This document shows, in pieces, positions 40,907 through 50,180 of a stretch of 64,000 nucleotides of DNA. The stretch is from Bradyrhizobium sp. CCGB12 (lineage in GTDB: Bacteria; Pseudomonadota; Alphaproteobacteria; Rhizobiales; Xanthobacteraceae): positions 3,038,001 through 3,102,000 of the forward strand of contig NZ_JANADO010000001.1 of NCBI RefSeq assembly GCF_024199845.1. Direction: 5' to 3'. Position numbers and translations under genes: made by a program. Below the pieces are notes generated by a model that searched no databases, had not been told where the DNA came from, and saw nothing but the letters and a program-made list of their open reading frames with translations. Within the stretch, counting starts at the first letter, position 1. Each line of letters starts with the position of its first letter.

Positions 40907-42988
40907 ATGAAAATCGGTACGCTCCTGACCACCGCCATTGTCTCGCTCTCTACCGTGGGCGGCGGCCTCGCCGTCTACGTCGCCGTGACGAAATACCAGA
41001 CCATGGAGCGGATCAGCGAGGCGCAAGGCCGCCTGGCGATCGTTCGCGCCGTCAGCGACATCCCGCGTTACCTCAACCCCGAGCGCGGCTTTTCCACCAA
41101 CATTCTCTATGGCCCCGCCACCGTCGACCCCGCCCAGCTCGCCGGCCAAGACAAGCTGCGCAAGCAGACCGACGGCGCCCGCGACAGGATGAATGGGCTG
41201 CGCAAGGAGCTTCCCGGCGCGTTCGACGACGGCAACGCCCTCGGCAGCAACATCGACGGCATCAATTCGAAGTTCACTGCCCTGCGCGAGGCTATCGACA
41301 AGGCCATCGCGGGACCGGCGGAGACGCGCAAGGATGCGGCCAAGAAGGTCGTCGCCGACAATGCCGTGCTCAACGCTGATGTCACCGCCCTGCTCAACGA
41401 GCAGGTCCGGCGCATGGCGATCCTCCATGGCGATGCCTATCGGCAAGCCAGCAACGCCAACATCGCCATGACGCTGCGCGAGATCGGCGGCCTCAATGCG
41501 AGCGTGCACAAAAATCTCGTCGGTGGAAACAAGGTAGCGACCGATGCAGAGAAGGCCGAATTTGCCCGCATGCAGGGCCGCAACGACCAGATCGTGATGT
41601 CGCTGCTGGAATTGCGCGGCAATCCCGCAACCCCGGCCAATGTCGGCGCCGCGCTGGAGACGATGAACTCGCGCTATGTCGAGGAGTTCGGCCGCGAGCT
41701 CAAGCTCGTCAAGGACGGGGCCGTCAGCGGCAAGTACGAGCACGACGTCGAAACCTACTACCAGGCATCGCAGCGCGGCCTCGGCTCGATCATCGGCGTC
41801 CGCGACGCGCTCTATGACAACGCGGAGCATATCCTGGCCGGCGCCTCCGCCGCCGCGCGCACCAGCTTCACGATCGCAATCGTCGGTCTCCTCGCCGTGC
41901 TGATCGCCAGCGCCGGCCTCATCGTGGTGGTCCGCCGCCGCGTCTGCGCGCCGATCGTCAGCCTCACGAGCCGGATGTCGCGGCTCGCCGACGGCGAGGT
42001 TGCGGACGGCATCCCCGGTGCCGAGCGCTCCGACGAGATCGGCGCGATGGCCGCGGCGGTTCAGGTGTTCAAGGACAATATGATCCGGGCCGACCGGCTC
42101 GCCGCCGAGAAGCAGGCCGAGAGCGACGGCAAGATGCGCCGCGCCCAGGCGCTCGACGACCTCACCCGCGCCTTCGAGGCCAAGATCACCGAGCTCGTCG
42201 GCGGCCTCTCGCGCGCTTCCTCCACCATGGAAAGCACGGCGCAGTCGATGACATCGACCGCGGCCCAGACCAACAGCCAGGCCGCGGTCGTCGCCGCCGC
42301 CTCGCAGCAGACCTCGACCAACGTGCAGACGGTCGCGAGCGCCACCGAGGAGCTGACCTCCTCGATCTCCGAGATCGGCCGTCAGGTCGCGCAATCCACC
42401 GAGATCGCTGCCCGCGCCGTCGACAACGCCCGCCGCACCGGGGACACCGCCCGCGCGCTCGCCGAGGGCGCCCAGAAGATCGGCGACGTGGTCACCCTGA
42501 TCCAGAGTATCGCCGAGCAGACCAATTTGCTCGCATTGAACGCGACCATCGAGGCCGCCCGTGCCGGCGATGCCGGCCGCGGCTTTGCCGTGGTCGCCTC
42601 CGAGGTGAAGTCGCTGGCCGGCCAGACCGCCAAGGCCACCACCGAAATCTCCGAGCAGATCACCGCGATCCAGTCCGCGAGCGACGAGACCGTGGCCGCG
42701 ATCCGCAACGTTGCCGACGTCATCGGCGAGATCGACCAGATCGGCACCGCGATTGCCGCCGCGATCGAGGAACAGGGCTCGGCGACCAAGGAGATCGCCC
42801 GCAGCGTCCAGGAGGCCGCACGCGGCACCCAGGAGGTCAACAGCAACATCTCCGGCGTGCAGCGCGCCGCCGACGACACCGGAGCCGCGGCCCGGGACGT
42901 GCTTGGCGCCGCCGAGCAGCTCTCGACCCAGTCGCGCGATCTCGCCGGACAATTCGATCGCTTCCTCGGCGAAGTCAGGGCCGCGTAA
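40907..42988 (+). CDS. Methyl-accepting chemotaxis protein
   Basis: 693 residues from ATG 40907 (GTG 40868 possible). First membrane helix [25 protein letters not shown], a periplasmic sensor of about 295 residues, second helix [26 protein letters not shown] ([23 protein letters not shown]), then the long signalling coiled coil with the conserved hairpin tip [35 protein letters not shown]. It senses a periplasmic ligand and controls CheA. No che genes adjacent, so an orphan receptor locus. Confidence 0.9.
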   Translation: MKIGTLLTTAIVSLSTVGGGLAVYVAVTKYQTMERISEAQGRLAIVRAVSDIPRYLNPERGFSTNILYGPATVDPAQLAGQDKLRKQTDGARDRMNGLRKELPGAFDDGNALGSNIDGINSKFTALREAIDKAIAGPAETRKDAAKKVVADNAVLNADVTALLNEQVRRMAILHGDAYRQASNANIAMTLREIGGLNASVHKNLVGGNKVATDAEKAEFARMQGRNDQIVMSLLELRGNPATPANVGAALETMNSRYVEEFGRELKLVKDGAVSGKYEHDVETYYQASQRGLGSIIGVRDALYDNAEHILAGASAAARTSFTIAIVGLLAVLIASAGLIVVVRRRVCAPIVSLTSRMSRLADGEVADGIPGAERSDEIGAMAAAVQVFKDNMIRADRLAAEKQAESDGKMRRAQALDDLTRAFEAKITELVGGLSRASSTMESTAQSMTSTAAQTNSQAAVVAAASQQTSTNVQTVASATEELTSSISEIGRQVAQSTEIAARAVDNARRTGDTARALAEGAQKIGDVVTLIQSIAEQTNLLALNATIEAARAGDAGRGFAVVASEVKSLAGQTAKATTEISEQITAIQSASDETVAAIRNVADVIGEIDQIGTAIAAAIEEQGSATKEIARSVQEAARGTQEVNSNISGVQRAADDTGAAARDVLGAAEQLSTQSRDLAGQFDRFLGEVRAA

Positions 42989-43200
42989 GGCAGCCTGAAG
43001 CGGTATGGGTTTGGGTTGAATCGATGCTGGCGGCACGTTCACCTCTCCCGTAGGGAGAGATCACCCCACCGACAATCCCAGCGGGTACCGTCAAAAATAA
43101 CCAATATGCATGGTCCTGCGCAGGCGGTCCGGCGAGCTTGTTAGCGAGCGCAATCGCCAGCATTGCGGACTCATCAATGCGCCGCTGCCGCGGTCTTTTC

Positions 43201-44943
43201 CTACTGACGCGCTGTTGAAGCTGCAAGAATAAGGCGGTCCGCAGGCGGCAGGTCGTAGCGGGGCTCGATGCCGAGAAGCGGTCCGATACGGGCGATGACA
43301 TTGCCCGCGGTCGGAACGGCGTTCCAGCCCGACGCGATCTGGCCGTAGGTCTCCTTCAGCGGCTGCGGCTCGTCGAGCATGATCAGGAGCTGATATTTCG
43401 GCTTGTCCGCCGGCAGGATGGCAGTGAACGCCGTCAGCACCCGCTTCTTGGCATAGCGGCCGTTGACTACCTTTTCCGCAGTGCCGGTCTTGCCGCCAAT
43501 GTAGTAGCCGGGAACATTCGCCCTCTTGGCGGTGCCGATCTCTGCGTTCAGCCGCATCAGGAACCGCATCTTGTCCGAGGTCTCGGGCTTGATCACGCGC
43601 TTTGCGATCGCCCGCGCCTCCTCCTCGGAGCGCCTTAGGAAGGTCGGGGGAATCAGAAGGCCGCCGTTCGCCAGCGCACTGACGCCCATCACCGCCTGTA
43701 GCGGCGCCACCGCCATACCGTGGCCGAACGCAATGGTGATGGTGTTCAGCTCACTCCAGCGCCGCGGCAGGATCGGCGAGGCGCTCTCCGGCAGCTCGGT
43801 GCGCAGCCGATCGAGCTGCCCCATCTTGCGCAAGAACGCCTTGTGCGCTTCCACCCCCTGCGACAGCGCAATCCGCGCCGCGCCGACGTTGGAGGAGAAC
43901 GTGAACACCTCTTTCATGTTCAGGAAACGGCCTTTCGGCTCGTCGTCATGGATTGCGAACTTGCCGTAGTGCAGCGGTCCGCGCGCGTCCCACAGCGAGT
44001 CGAGACCGTACTTGCCGGTGTCGAGCGCCATCGCGAGGGTGAATGCCTTGAAGGTCGAGCCCATCTCATAGACGCCGGTGGTCAGACGGTTGATGCGGTC
44101 GGGGTCGTGCGCTTCCTTCGGATTGTTCGGATCGAAATCCGGCACCGAGACCATCGCGATGATTTCGCCGGTGTTGACGTTGGCGACAAGCCCGGAGGCC
44201 GCCTTGGTGTGGAATTTCTCCTTGGCCTTGAGCAGCTCGTCGCGCAGCGCGTGCTCGACGCGCAAATCGACCGACAGCTCGATCGGGTTCTGCAGCCGGT
44301 CGGTGGCAAAGCCTGCGCGGTGGAGATCGGCGAGCCCTTGATTGTCGAGCCACTTCTCCATGCCGGCGATGCCCTGGTTGTCGATGTTGACGAGACCGAT
44401 GAGGTGGGCAACCTCATTGCCGGTCGGATAGACGCGTTTGTTCTCGCGCAGGAAGCCGATGCCGGGCAAACCGAGCTTGTGGATGTCCTGCTGCTGCTTC
44501 GCCGTGATCTCGCGCTTTAGCCAGACGAACCCCTTGCGCGCCGACAGGCGCTCGCGCACCTCGGCTTCGTCGAGGTCGGGCACAGTCGCGGTCAGAAGCT
44601 CGATCGCCTCGTCCTTGTCGATGATGCGGCGCGGTTCGCCGAACAGGCTCGCCGCCTTGACGTCGGTCGCAAGTATCTCGCCGTTGCGGTCGATGATGTC
44701 GGGGCGCGCAGTTGCCACCACGTCCTGCGCCGCGGCGCGACGTCCGCTATGCGCGTCGGCGCCGATCGCGAACATCACGAGCCGGCCGCCGATGATGAGA
44801 TGGACGGCGGCAAAGGCAAGCATCACGAAGCCGACGCGCGCCCGCGCCTTCGCGGCGCGGTCGACGTTATGCCCATAGAGCAGATTGCGGATGAGATTGT
44901 GCCGCCACCGTTCAGGTAGTTTTGGCCGGGGTATGGTGCTCAT
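43201..44943 (-). CDS. Penicillin-binding protein 2 / FtsI-like transpeptidase
   Basis: 580 residues from ATG 44943. One membrane helix (VGFVMLAFAAVHLIIGGRLVMFAIG), the pedestal/dimerisation domain (DIIDRNGEILATDVKAASLFGEP), then the transpeptidase domain with the three active-site motifs: MGSTFKAF (nucleophile Ser and Lys), SSN in FTFSSNVGAA, and GKTGTAEKV. It crosslinks septal peptidoglycan. No mraW, ftsL or murE gene accompanies it, so it is either a relocated ftsI or a second class B PBP. Confidence 0.88.
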   Translation of the reverse strand: MSTIPRPKLPERWRHNLIRNLLYGHNVDRAAKARARVGFVMLAFAAVHLIIGGRLVMFAIGADAHSGRRAAAQDVVATARPDIIDRNGEILATDVKAASLFGEPRRIIDKDEAIELLTATVPDLDEAEVRERLSARKGFVWLKREITAKQQQDIHKLGLPGIGFLRENKRVYPTGNEVAHLIGLVNIDNQGIAGMEKWLDNQGLADLHRAGFATDRLQNPIELSVDLRVEHALRDELLKAKEKFHTKAASGLVANVNTGEIIAMVSVPDFDPNNPKEAHDPDRINRLTTGVYEMGSTFKAFTLAMALDTGKYGLDSLWDARGPLHYGKFAIHDDEPKGRFLNMKEVFTFSSNVGAARIALSQGVEAHKAFLRKMGQLDRLRTELPESASPILPRRWSELNTITIAFGHGMAVAPLQAVMGVSALANGGLLIPPTFLRRSEEEARAIAKRVIKPETSDKMRFLMRLNAEIGTAKRANVPGYYIGGKTGTAEKVVNGRYAKKRVLTAFTAILPADKPKYQLLIMLDEPQPLKETYGQIASGWNAVPTAGNVIARIGPLLGIEPRYDLPPADRLILAASTARQ

Positions 44944-45075
44944 CACCGTGGGTTTGCTGGAAATTGGTGGTCTGCCACGCACCGGAGGCTTCTGTGGGCA
45001 GGCCGTTCACCCCTCATTAATAGGTGTTTGGTTAAGAAACCTTTGGTTGAAATATTGCGCCGAAAAGTCTTTTTT

Positions 45076-45186
45076 GATGTTCGCTTTTGTCCCTTCCTCC
45101 ATCCGCGGAGGACCGCTGCTGGCCCATCGCGACATTTGCTGCGGTCGCCCAAAAAAGGCGGCGTGTATCGGAGCAAAGCGGACATC
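45076..45186. repeat. MITE-like element with imperfect 13-bp terminal inverted repeats
   Basis: Ends GATGTTCGCTTTT and CAAAGCGGACATC are inverted with 11 of 13 positions matching, 111 bp apart. It sits in the gap between the PBP gene and the FMN reductase and holds no reading frame worth calling. Confidence 0.35.
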
Positions 45187-45210
45187 GCCGACGGTTCATG
45201 AGTACACCAC

Positions 45211-45801
45211 CTAGTAAGGTGGCGGCTTGCGCGCGCGCTGCGCCTTGGCGGCCTCGATCCACCAGAGCAAGTCGTCGGCGAAGCGCGGGAACGAGCGTTC
45301 GAGTGCCTTGCCGCCCTCGCCGATCGGCTCGCCGTCCTCGGACAGGGTCTGCGCGATCGGGCCGACGCCGATGGTGCTCGACACCACCACCATGCCCATC
45401 TCCGACAGCGTGCCGTGCCAGGCGGTCGCGGCGCGCGCCCCCGAGAATCGGCCGGCGGAGTAGCTCACGATCGCGGCCGGACGCCAGAACCACTCTTCGA
45501 GGAAATGGTCGGTGAGATTCTTCAGGCCGGGCTGGATGCCCCAATTATATTCGCCGGTGACAAAGACAAAACCATCGGCGCCGCGGATCTGTCCGGCCAG
45601 CTTCTCCAGCGCCTCGGGCGCAGAGCCCTTGGGATGTTCCTTGTACATGCGATCGAGCATCGGCAGGCCGATCGCCTTGGCGTCGATGAATTCGACGTCC
45701 TCGCCGCGACTGCGCAGACCATTGATGACGAAATTCGCAAGGCGGACGCCCATGCGGTCGGAACGGTAGGACCCGTAGAGGACGAGAATGCGACTGCTCA
45801 T
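45211..45801 (-). CDS. NADPH-dependent FMN reductase-like flavoprotein
   Basis: 196 residues, flavodoxin-like fold. ILVLYGSYRSDRMGVRLANFV is the phosphate-binding loop; ADGFVFVTGEYNWGIQPGLKNLTDHF matches the PEYN-G-type FMN loop of the NADPH-dependent FMN reductase (ArsH/ChrR/YieF) family. It may reduce flavins, quinones or chromate; the substrate is unknown. Monocistronic. Confidence 0.85.
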   Translation of the reverse strand: MSSRILVLYGSYRSDRMGVRLANFVINGLRSRGEDVEFIDAKAIGLPMLDRMYKEHPKGSAPEALEKLAGQIRGADGFVFVTGEYNWGIQPGLKNLTDHFLEEWFWRPAAIVSYSAGRFSGARAATAWHGTLSEMGMVVVSSTIGVGPIAQTLSEDGEPIGEGGKALERSFPRFADDLLWWIEAAKAQRARKPPPY

Positions 45802-45852
45802 GGCCGGACGGTAGCACGAAACCGGCGCCTGGCCCTACCCGGATTTGTCGAA

Positions 45853-46800
45853 CTATCGCCCGCGTCCACGGTCCAGCGTTTGCGACGGCGTCTCTCCGAA
45901 CTGGTCGCGATAGCTTCTGGAAAAATCGCTGAGGTGCCAGAAGCCAAACGCCAGTGCGACTGCCTTGACGCTGTCAGCGCCGGCAAGAAGCCGCCGGCGC
46001 ACCAGCCAAAGCCGGCGCAGACGCAGGTAACGATGCAGGCTCATGCCGCGGTAGCGGCGGACGACGTCGTGCAGGGTGCGAACGGACAGTCCGAGCTTGC
46101 GCGCGATCTCCTCGCTGTAGATCGGCTGCGACAGGTCGTCAGAGAGCAGCGCACGGATATCCTGGAATATCCTGAAATTCCGTCCGTCGTTGGGGCGCAG
46201 CGTCCAGCGGGCGGCGACGACGCTCTCGAAGGCGCCGTCTACGGCGCCGAGCAGAGACTCCTTCATCGCCGCGCCCTTCAATGAAAGCTCCGCTGCCTTG
46301 AGCGGGTCGGACGCCTCGGCCAGCACCTCACGAACCACGCTGCGCAGCCGGTGCAAGCTGACCGCAGAGGTTTCAAAAATCTTGAAGTTGGAGAGCGTGT
46401 GCGGCCAACCGCGATCCCTCACCTCCGGCCTAAAAACCACTGAGGCGATTTGCCGCTGCACCTCCTCGATGGTGGTGTAGGCCGCGCCGCCATTGCCAAT
46501 GACCACCACCGGTCGCGCACGTTGCGAGCCGTTGAAGCGAATGGGGACGTTGAGGTCATCCATCGTGAAGCCGATGGCCGTGCAGTTCTCGACGAGCTGT
46601 CCGTCGACCACCCGCGGAAACGCGTGCGTGAAATTCACATCGCAGCTGGGCAACGACAGGATCGTCTGCTCAGCCGAAATCTTCCGTACGAAAGGCGTGA
46701 ATTCGAAATTCAGCCCGCGTATGGCGTTTCGAAATTCGTCGACATCTGAAAAGCGAAATGTCTTGAGTGCCGCCCCCGGGAAGTCATCGATGCTGTTCAT
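45853..46800 (-). CDS. AraC-family transcriptional regulator
   Basis: 315 residues from ATG 46800 (another ATG 12 codons upstream). The C-terminal about 100 residues carry two HTH motifs: EEIARKLGLSVRTLHDVVRRYRGMSLHRYLRLRRL and SVKAVALAFGFWHLSDFSRSYRDQFGETPS. The N-terminal 200 residues form the AraC-binding-like domain of the OxyR-unrelated EutR/FeaR group. Divergent from the DUF2336 operon with a perfect 14-bp palindrome between them, so control of that operon is possible. Confidence 0.85.
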   Translation of the reverse strand: MNSIDDFPGAALKTFRFSDVDEFRNAIRGLNFEFTPFVRKISAEQTILSLPSCDVNFTHAFPRVVDGQLVENCTAIGFTMDDLNVPIRFNGSQRARPVVVIGNGGAAYTTIEEVQRQIASVVFRPEVRDRGWPHTLSNFKIFETSAVSLHRLRSVVREVLAEASDPLKAAELSLKGAAMKESLLGAVDGAFESVVAARWTLRPNDGRNFRIFQDIRALLSDDLSQPIYSEEIARKLGLSVRTLHDVVRRYRGMSLHRYLRLRRLWLVRRRLLAGADSVKAVALAFGFWHLSDFSRSYRDQFGETPSQTLDRGRGR

Positions 46801-46868
46801 GGCAATAAGAAACGCAGTGTCGCAACCGACGCGCATCCGGCAACGGTGCCGATTTGCTTCCCTTTTGG

Positions 46869-46882
46869 TTCCAATTGGAACT
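46869..46882. promoter_or_regulatory. Perfect 14-bp palindrome between AraC gene and DUF2336 operon
   Basis: GTTCCAATTGGAAC is fully self-complementary and lies in the 251-bp divergent region. A dimeric regulator other than AraC (which prefers direct repeats) may bind it. Confidence 0.45.
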
Positions 46883-46914
46883 GAAGAATCAATCCTAACG
46901 TGTCCTGATCAGTT

Positions 46915-46995
46915 GGAAAGGTTTCGCCCGAAAGGGCAAGCCGGGGCGACGAGCCTCGCCAAATTTCGATAGTATTTCCCGAAATGGCGGTGCAT
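46915..46995 (+). ncRNA. Possible structured 5' leader of the DUF2336 operon
   Basis: Two hairpins can be read: GCCC-GAAA-GGGC (46927-46938, GNRA tetraloop) and GGCGA-CGAGCC-TCGCC (46946-46961). The stretch GGGGCGACGAGCCTC resembles part of the c-di-GMP-I riboswitch core (GGGACGCAAAGCCUC, 11 of 15 matching by eye), but the neighbouring conserved GGCAAACC element and second domain are not convincing. Suggestive only. Confidence 0.25.
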
Positions 46996-47051
46996 TAATA
47001 CCCCGACATTTAATCTCAAAAATCAAATATTAACAACTTTGAGGCGCAATA

Positions 47052-48200
47052 ATGCTCCTTAATTCGTCAAAGTTATTTTCATTTCAGGCCCCTGCCATGA
47101 CGGCAAATTCGCCTGCTGATATTCTGGTCGAGTTGGAAGACGCGGTCGCCACGTGTCCGCTGGACCGCTGCGCTCGCATCCTCTCCGGCATCGTGCAGCT
47201 TCTTTCCAGCAGCCGCGACCGGCCTCAGGAACTGCTTGCCAAGGTTACCGACGGCGTTCTGCTGCGGTTGGCAGAGCGGGTCGAGACCACTGCGCTGCTT
47301 CAGCTCAGCGCCGCGCTTGCCGAGCTCAAGGTGGCTCCGCTGGAGACCGTGCGACGTCTCGCCTCACACAACGATCCGGACGTGGCGTGCCCTGTCCTGC
47401 TCAAGTCGCAGTCACTGTCCACGGCCGATCTCAAGGCGATCGCGGCCTCGAGCGGTGAACGGCAGCGATGCGCGATCGCGGGCCGCGCGCGCATCGAACC
47501 GCCGGTGATCGAGGCGCTGATCAAGCGCGGCGGCCGCACCGTTTACGTCGCGCTGATCGGCAATACAGGGGCACGGTTCTCTGATGCCGCTTACGTTGCC
47601 CTCGTTGAGAAGTGCCTGACGGATGATGAACTCACGAAGGCACTGGCGCTCAGGCCTGATACGCCCGATACGGTCACGCGGAAGTTGCTCTCGGCCTCAC
47701 CGGCTCCGAAAGCCGGCACAGGGCCAAAAGCCACCGTCTCGCCTCAAGCCGCAGCGGCGACGCCAATTGCGCCCAAGTTGCCCTGCCCGGCGGCGTATGC
47801 AAGCGCGAGACCGGAGATCGTCGCGCTCAGCCGCGTCGGCAAGCTCAACGACTCCACGGTGAACCGCTTTGCGATCCGCGGCGAGACAGCCAATTTGTTC
47901 ACCGCCCTGTCAGTGCTTTCGGGAACTCCCATCGAGATCGTCGAGCACGTCATGACCGACGACGATTGCGAGGGCTTGGTCATGGCCTGCCGGGCCTCGC
48001 GGCTGAACTGGCAGACCACGCTGGCGATCCTGTGCAACCGCAGCGGCACCAGGCTTTCCTTTGCCGAGCGTGAGCACGCACAGCACATTTTCGAGACGCT
48101 GCTTTTATCGACCAGCCAGTGGACGGTGCGTTGGGGAGAAATCGCCGCAAACGCCAAGACAAACGATCGGCCACATCGCGGCGCAAGGAATGGGGGATGA
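47052..48200 (+). CDS. DUF2336-domain protein
   Basis: 382 residues. Helical repeats like those of DUF2336 proteins (HEAT-like): ILVELEDAVATCPLDRCARILSGIVQLL, ETVRRLASHNDPDVACPVLLKSQSLSTADLKAIAASSGERQRCAIAGR. A P/A-rich hinge near 220-245 is followed by a second helical domain. GAGG lies seven bases before ATG 47052. DUF2336 proteins often stand next to c-di-GMP genes in alphaproteobacteria; here PilZ and HD-GYP genes follow, so a signalling role is inferred. Confidence 0.8.
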   Translation: MLLNSSKLFSFQAPAMTANSPADILVELEDAVATCPLDRCARILSGIVQLLSSSRDRPQELLAKVTDGVLLRLAERVETTALLQLSAALAELKVAPLETVRRLASHNDPDVACPVLLKSQSLSTADLKAIAASSGERQRCAIAGRARIEPPVIEALIKRGGRTVYVALIGNTGARFSDAAYVALVEKCLTDDELTKALALRPDTPDTVTRKLLSASPAPKAGTGPKATVSPQAAAATPIAPKLPCPAAYASARPEIVALSRVGKLNDSTVNRFAIRGETANLFTALSVLSGTPIEIVEHVMTDDDCEGLVMACRASRLNWQTTLAILCNRSGTRLSFAEREHAQHIFETLLLSTSQWTVRWGEIAANAKTNDRPHRGARNGG

Positions 48201-48203
48201 GCC

Positions 48204-48536
48204 ATGAAGTTCGACGGCCGCAAGGCAATGCGCGTACGGATGGACCACAGGCAGCCTGTGAACCTGATGGGCTCCGATGGAACATGGCGGCGCAGCTGCG
48301 TTCTGCTTGACGTGTCGCAGACAGGCGCGAAGGTCGAGGTCGAGGGTACGCTGGACGTGCTCAAGGCCAAGGAATTCTTCCTGCTGCTGTCGTCGACGGG
48401 GCTCGCCTACCGTCGCTGCGAGCTGATCTGGATCGACGGGACCACCGCAGGCCTTCACTTCATCCCCGCAGACGGCAAGAAGAAGCCGGCGAGCGCACAG
48501 GCAGCCGCGACACAGGACGCCGTCCTGAGCAAATAG
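48204..48536 (+). CDS. PilZ-domain protein
   Basis: 110 residues. PilZ-like beta-barrel pattern: RMDHRQPVNLMGSDGTWRRSCVLLDVSQTGAKVEVEG...YRRCELIWIDGTTAGLHFI; the D-x-S-x-x-G element (DVSQTG) is present, while the RxxxR element is only approximated by RKAMRVRMDHR. Such domains bind c-di-GMP. It begins 3 bp after the DUF2336 stop and is followed by an HD-GYP gene. Confidence 0.8.
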   Translation: MKFDGRKAMRVRMDHRQPVNLMGSDGTWRRSCVLLDVSQTGAKVEVEGTLDVLKAKEFFLLLSSTGLAYRRCELIWIDGTTAGLHFIPADGKKKPASAQAAATQDAVLSK

Positions 48537-48578
48537 ACCCATCTCACGCAGTGGAATCCACGATAGCCAGGTCGAACC

Positions 48579-49697
48579 GTGCAGAACGCGCGAACCACAC
48601 TTAGCACTGTCAACCGGGACTGCATCCGAGAGAAGGAAGCAGCCCGCTCCTTCGTGCATGTGCTGGCGGACACATCCGACAAACTGGCGGCGGTCTGCTC
48701 GATCCTCGAAGGGCGGTTCGACCTCGCGGGCGAACGGCTGGATGCCGAGGCCAGGCTATCGCAGTTGCCGTACGCCATCATCATCCGTGCGGACCTGCGC
48801 GATGTCGGCAATATTGCGGCGATCAAGAAACGCGCTGGCAAGCTCGCCAAGGCGAAGAAGCGGGTGTTCCTGCTCGAGCCCTTCTCGCACGTCGGCATTT
48901 CGCAAGCCTACGCGCTTGGGGCGACACTCGTCCTGCCTGGCACGATCAACCGGACCAAACTGCTGGCGGCACTGTCTGATCCGACAGCCCCGCCCTCTGG
49001 CTCGTCGAACGAGACGGCACAATCCGACGATGCGGTCGAGACCGCGGCAACCGCTATCGCATCGATGTTCACGTCGGTGACGCTCGGGCAGCCGATCGAC
49101 GTCGACGGCACCAAGGAAGCCGGGCGCCAGATCGCCGACCGCATTACCCAGAGAGGTCTGTCGGAATGGCTTGCGACGGTGCGCCGCCATCACGAAGGAA
49201 CCTATCAGCACTGCCTGCTCGTGACCGGCATTGCCATCGACTTCGGCCTCAGCCTCGGCGTCGGAAGAGCCGATCTTGAGCGCCTCTACTCGGCGGCCAT
49301 GTTCCACGACATCGGCAAGGCGCAGATCCCGCTCACCATCCTCGACAAGTCGGGCAGCCTCGATGCGGAGGAACGCGCACTGATCGAAACTCATCCGGCC
49401 GCAGGCCACGAGTTTCTGAAGGGCCATGACAAGATTTCGCCTGAGATCCTCGATGCCGTTCGCCATCATCACGAATATCTCGACGGAAGCGGCTATCCGG
49501 ATGCCCTCTGCGCCGAAAGCATTGGCGACATCGTGCGGATTCTCACGATCTCCGACATCTTCGCAGCGCTGATCGAGCATCGGCACTACAAGCCGACCAT
49601 GCCACGCGCGGAGGCCTACGGCATACTATGCGGGATGAGCGGAAAGCTGGAAAAAGCGCTGGTGAATTCGTTCAAGCAAGTCGCGCTCACGCGGTGA
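48579..49697 (+). CDS. HD-GYP domain phosphodiesterase
   Basis: 372 residues from a GTG start at 48579. N-terminal about 130 residues look like a degenerate receiver (VHVLADTSDKLAAVCSILEGRF...VFLLEPFSHVGISQAYALGATLVL). The C-terminal HD-GYP domain has the metal pattern: RRHHEGTYQHCLLV, AMFHDIGKAQIP (HD), ETHPAAGHEFL, HHHEYLDGSGYPD (the GYP motif). It should hydrolyse c-di-GMP. Last gene of the DUF2336-PilZ-HD-GYP operon. Confidence 0.87.
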   Translation: MQNARTTLSTVNRDCIREKEAARSFVHVLADTSDKLAAVCSILEGRFDLAGERLDAEARLSQLPYAIIIRADLRDVGNIAAIKKRAGKLAKAKKRVFLLEPFSHVGISQAYALGATLVLPGTINRTKLLAALSDPTAPPSGSSNETAQSDDAVETAATAIASMFTSVTLGQPIDVDGTKEAGRQIADRITQRGLSEWLATVRRHHEGTYQHCLLVTGIAIDFGLSLGVGRADLERLYSAAMFHDIGKAQIPLTILDKSGSLDAEERALIETHPAAGHEFLKGHDKISPEILDAVRHHHEYLDGSGYPDALCAESIGDIVRILTISDIFAALIEHRHYKPTMPRAEAYGILCGMSGKLEKALVNSFKQVALTR

Positions 49698-49723
49698 GCC
49701 ATGGCGCCGCGAACCCGGGGCTA

Positions 49724-49845
49724 GAGCATGATCCGGAAAACTGTGCAGCGGTTTTCCCTCGCGACGAACGCGGTACGCTTTTGCATGGAGATCATGCTCA
49801 AACAATAACCTAAAGCGCGATGACGATAATCTCATCGCGCCTTAG
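49724..49845. repeat. Dispersed rhizobial repeat GAGCATGATCCGGAAAA...TCATGCTC plus hairpin
   Basis: Inverted ends GAGCATGAT and ATCATGCTC enclose about 60 bp; a second hairpin TAAAGCGCGATGA...TCATCGCGCCTTA follows (49811-49845). The stop codon of the minus-strand gene at 49842 is inside it. This composite repeat occurs many times in rhizobial genomes. Confidence 0.75.
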
Positions 49846-50045
49846 TGTGTCGCGCGATGTCCGGCGCGGCGCGGAATGGACCGGCAGGCCAGCCCGTCGG
49901 CCAGCAGCTTCATGTCCTCGTGCCTGCCGCTGCGGATCAGCCGGCCGAGCTCCTCGGGTGTGAAAGGAAGACTTGGATCATCATCGATCGGGCGCCGCAC
50001 TCGCGGGCCGAAGAACCGCCAAACCAGGCTAGCCAGCCGCCGCAT
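49842..50045 (-). CDS. Small hypothetical protein
   Basis: 67 residues, start with GAGGG seven bases upstream. The N-terminal LASLVWRFFGPRVRRP is amphipathic; the rest DDPSLPFTPEELGRLIRSGRHEDMKLLADGLACR is polar and helical. Its last codons run into the dispersed repeat, so the 3' end may have been altered by that repeat. No family recognised. Confidence 0.5.
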   Translation of the reverse strand: MRRLASLVWRFFGPRVRRPIDDDPSLPFTPEELGRLIRSGRHEDMKLLADGLACRSIPRRAGHRATH

Positions 50046-50180
50046 GTCAATTCCCTCGCGCCAGCAACAAACCTCTCAGTCTCCATATTGTTCCTCCCGC
50101 ACCTTCGAGATTGCAAGAGGCCGTTGACGACTCCGCACCAAAAAAAATTCCACCAGAGAAAAATTCTCCCTCTCGTCGTG

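Noticed and set aside
40859..43042. 727-codon minus-strand frame opposite the chemotaxis receptor
   Set aside because: G/D/L-rich antisense shadow; the plus strand has the full MCP signature.
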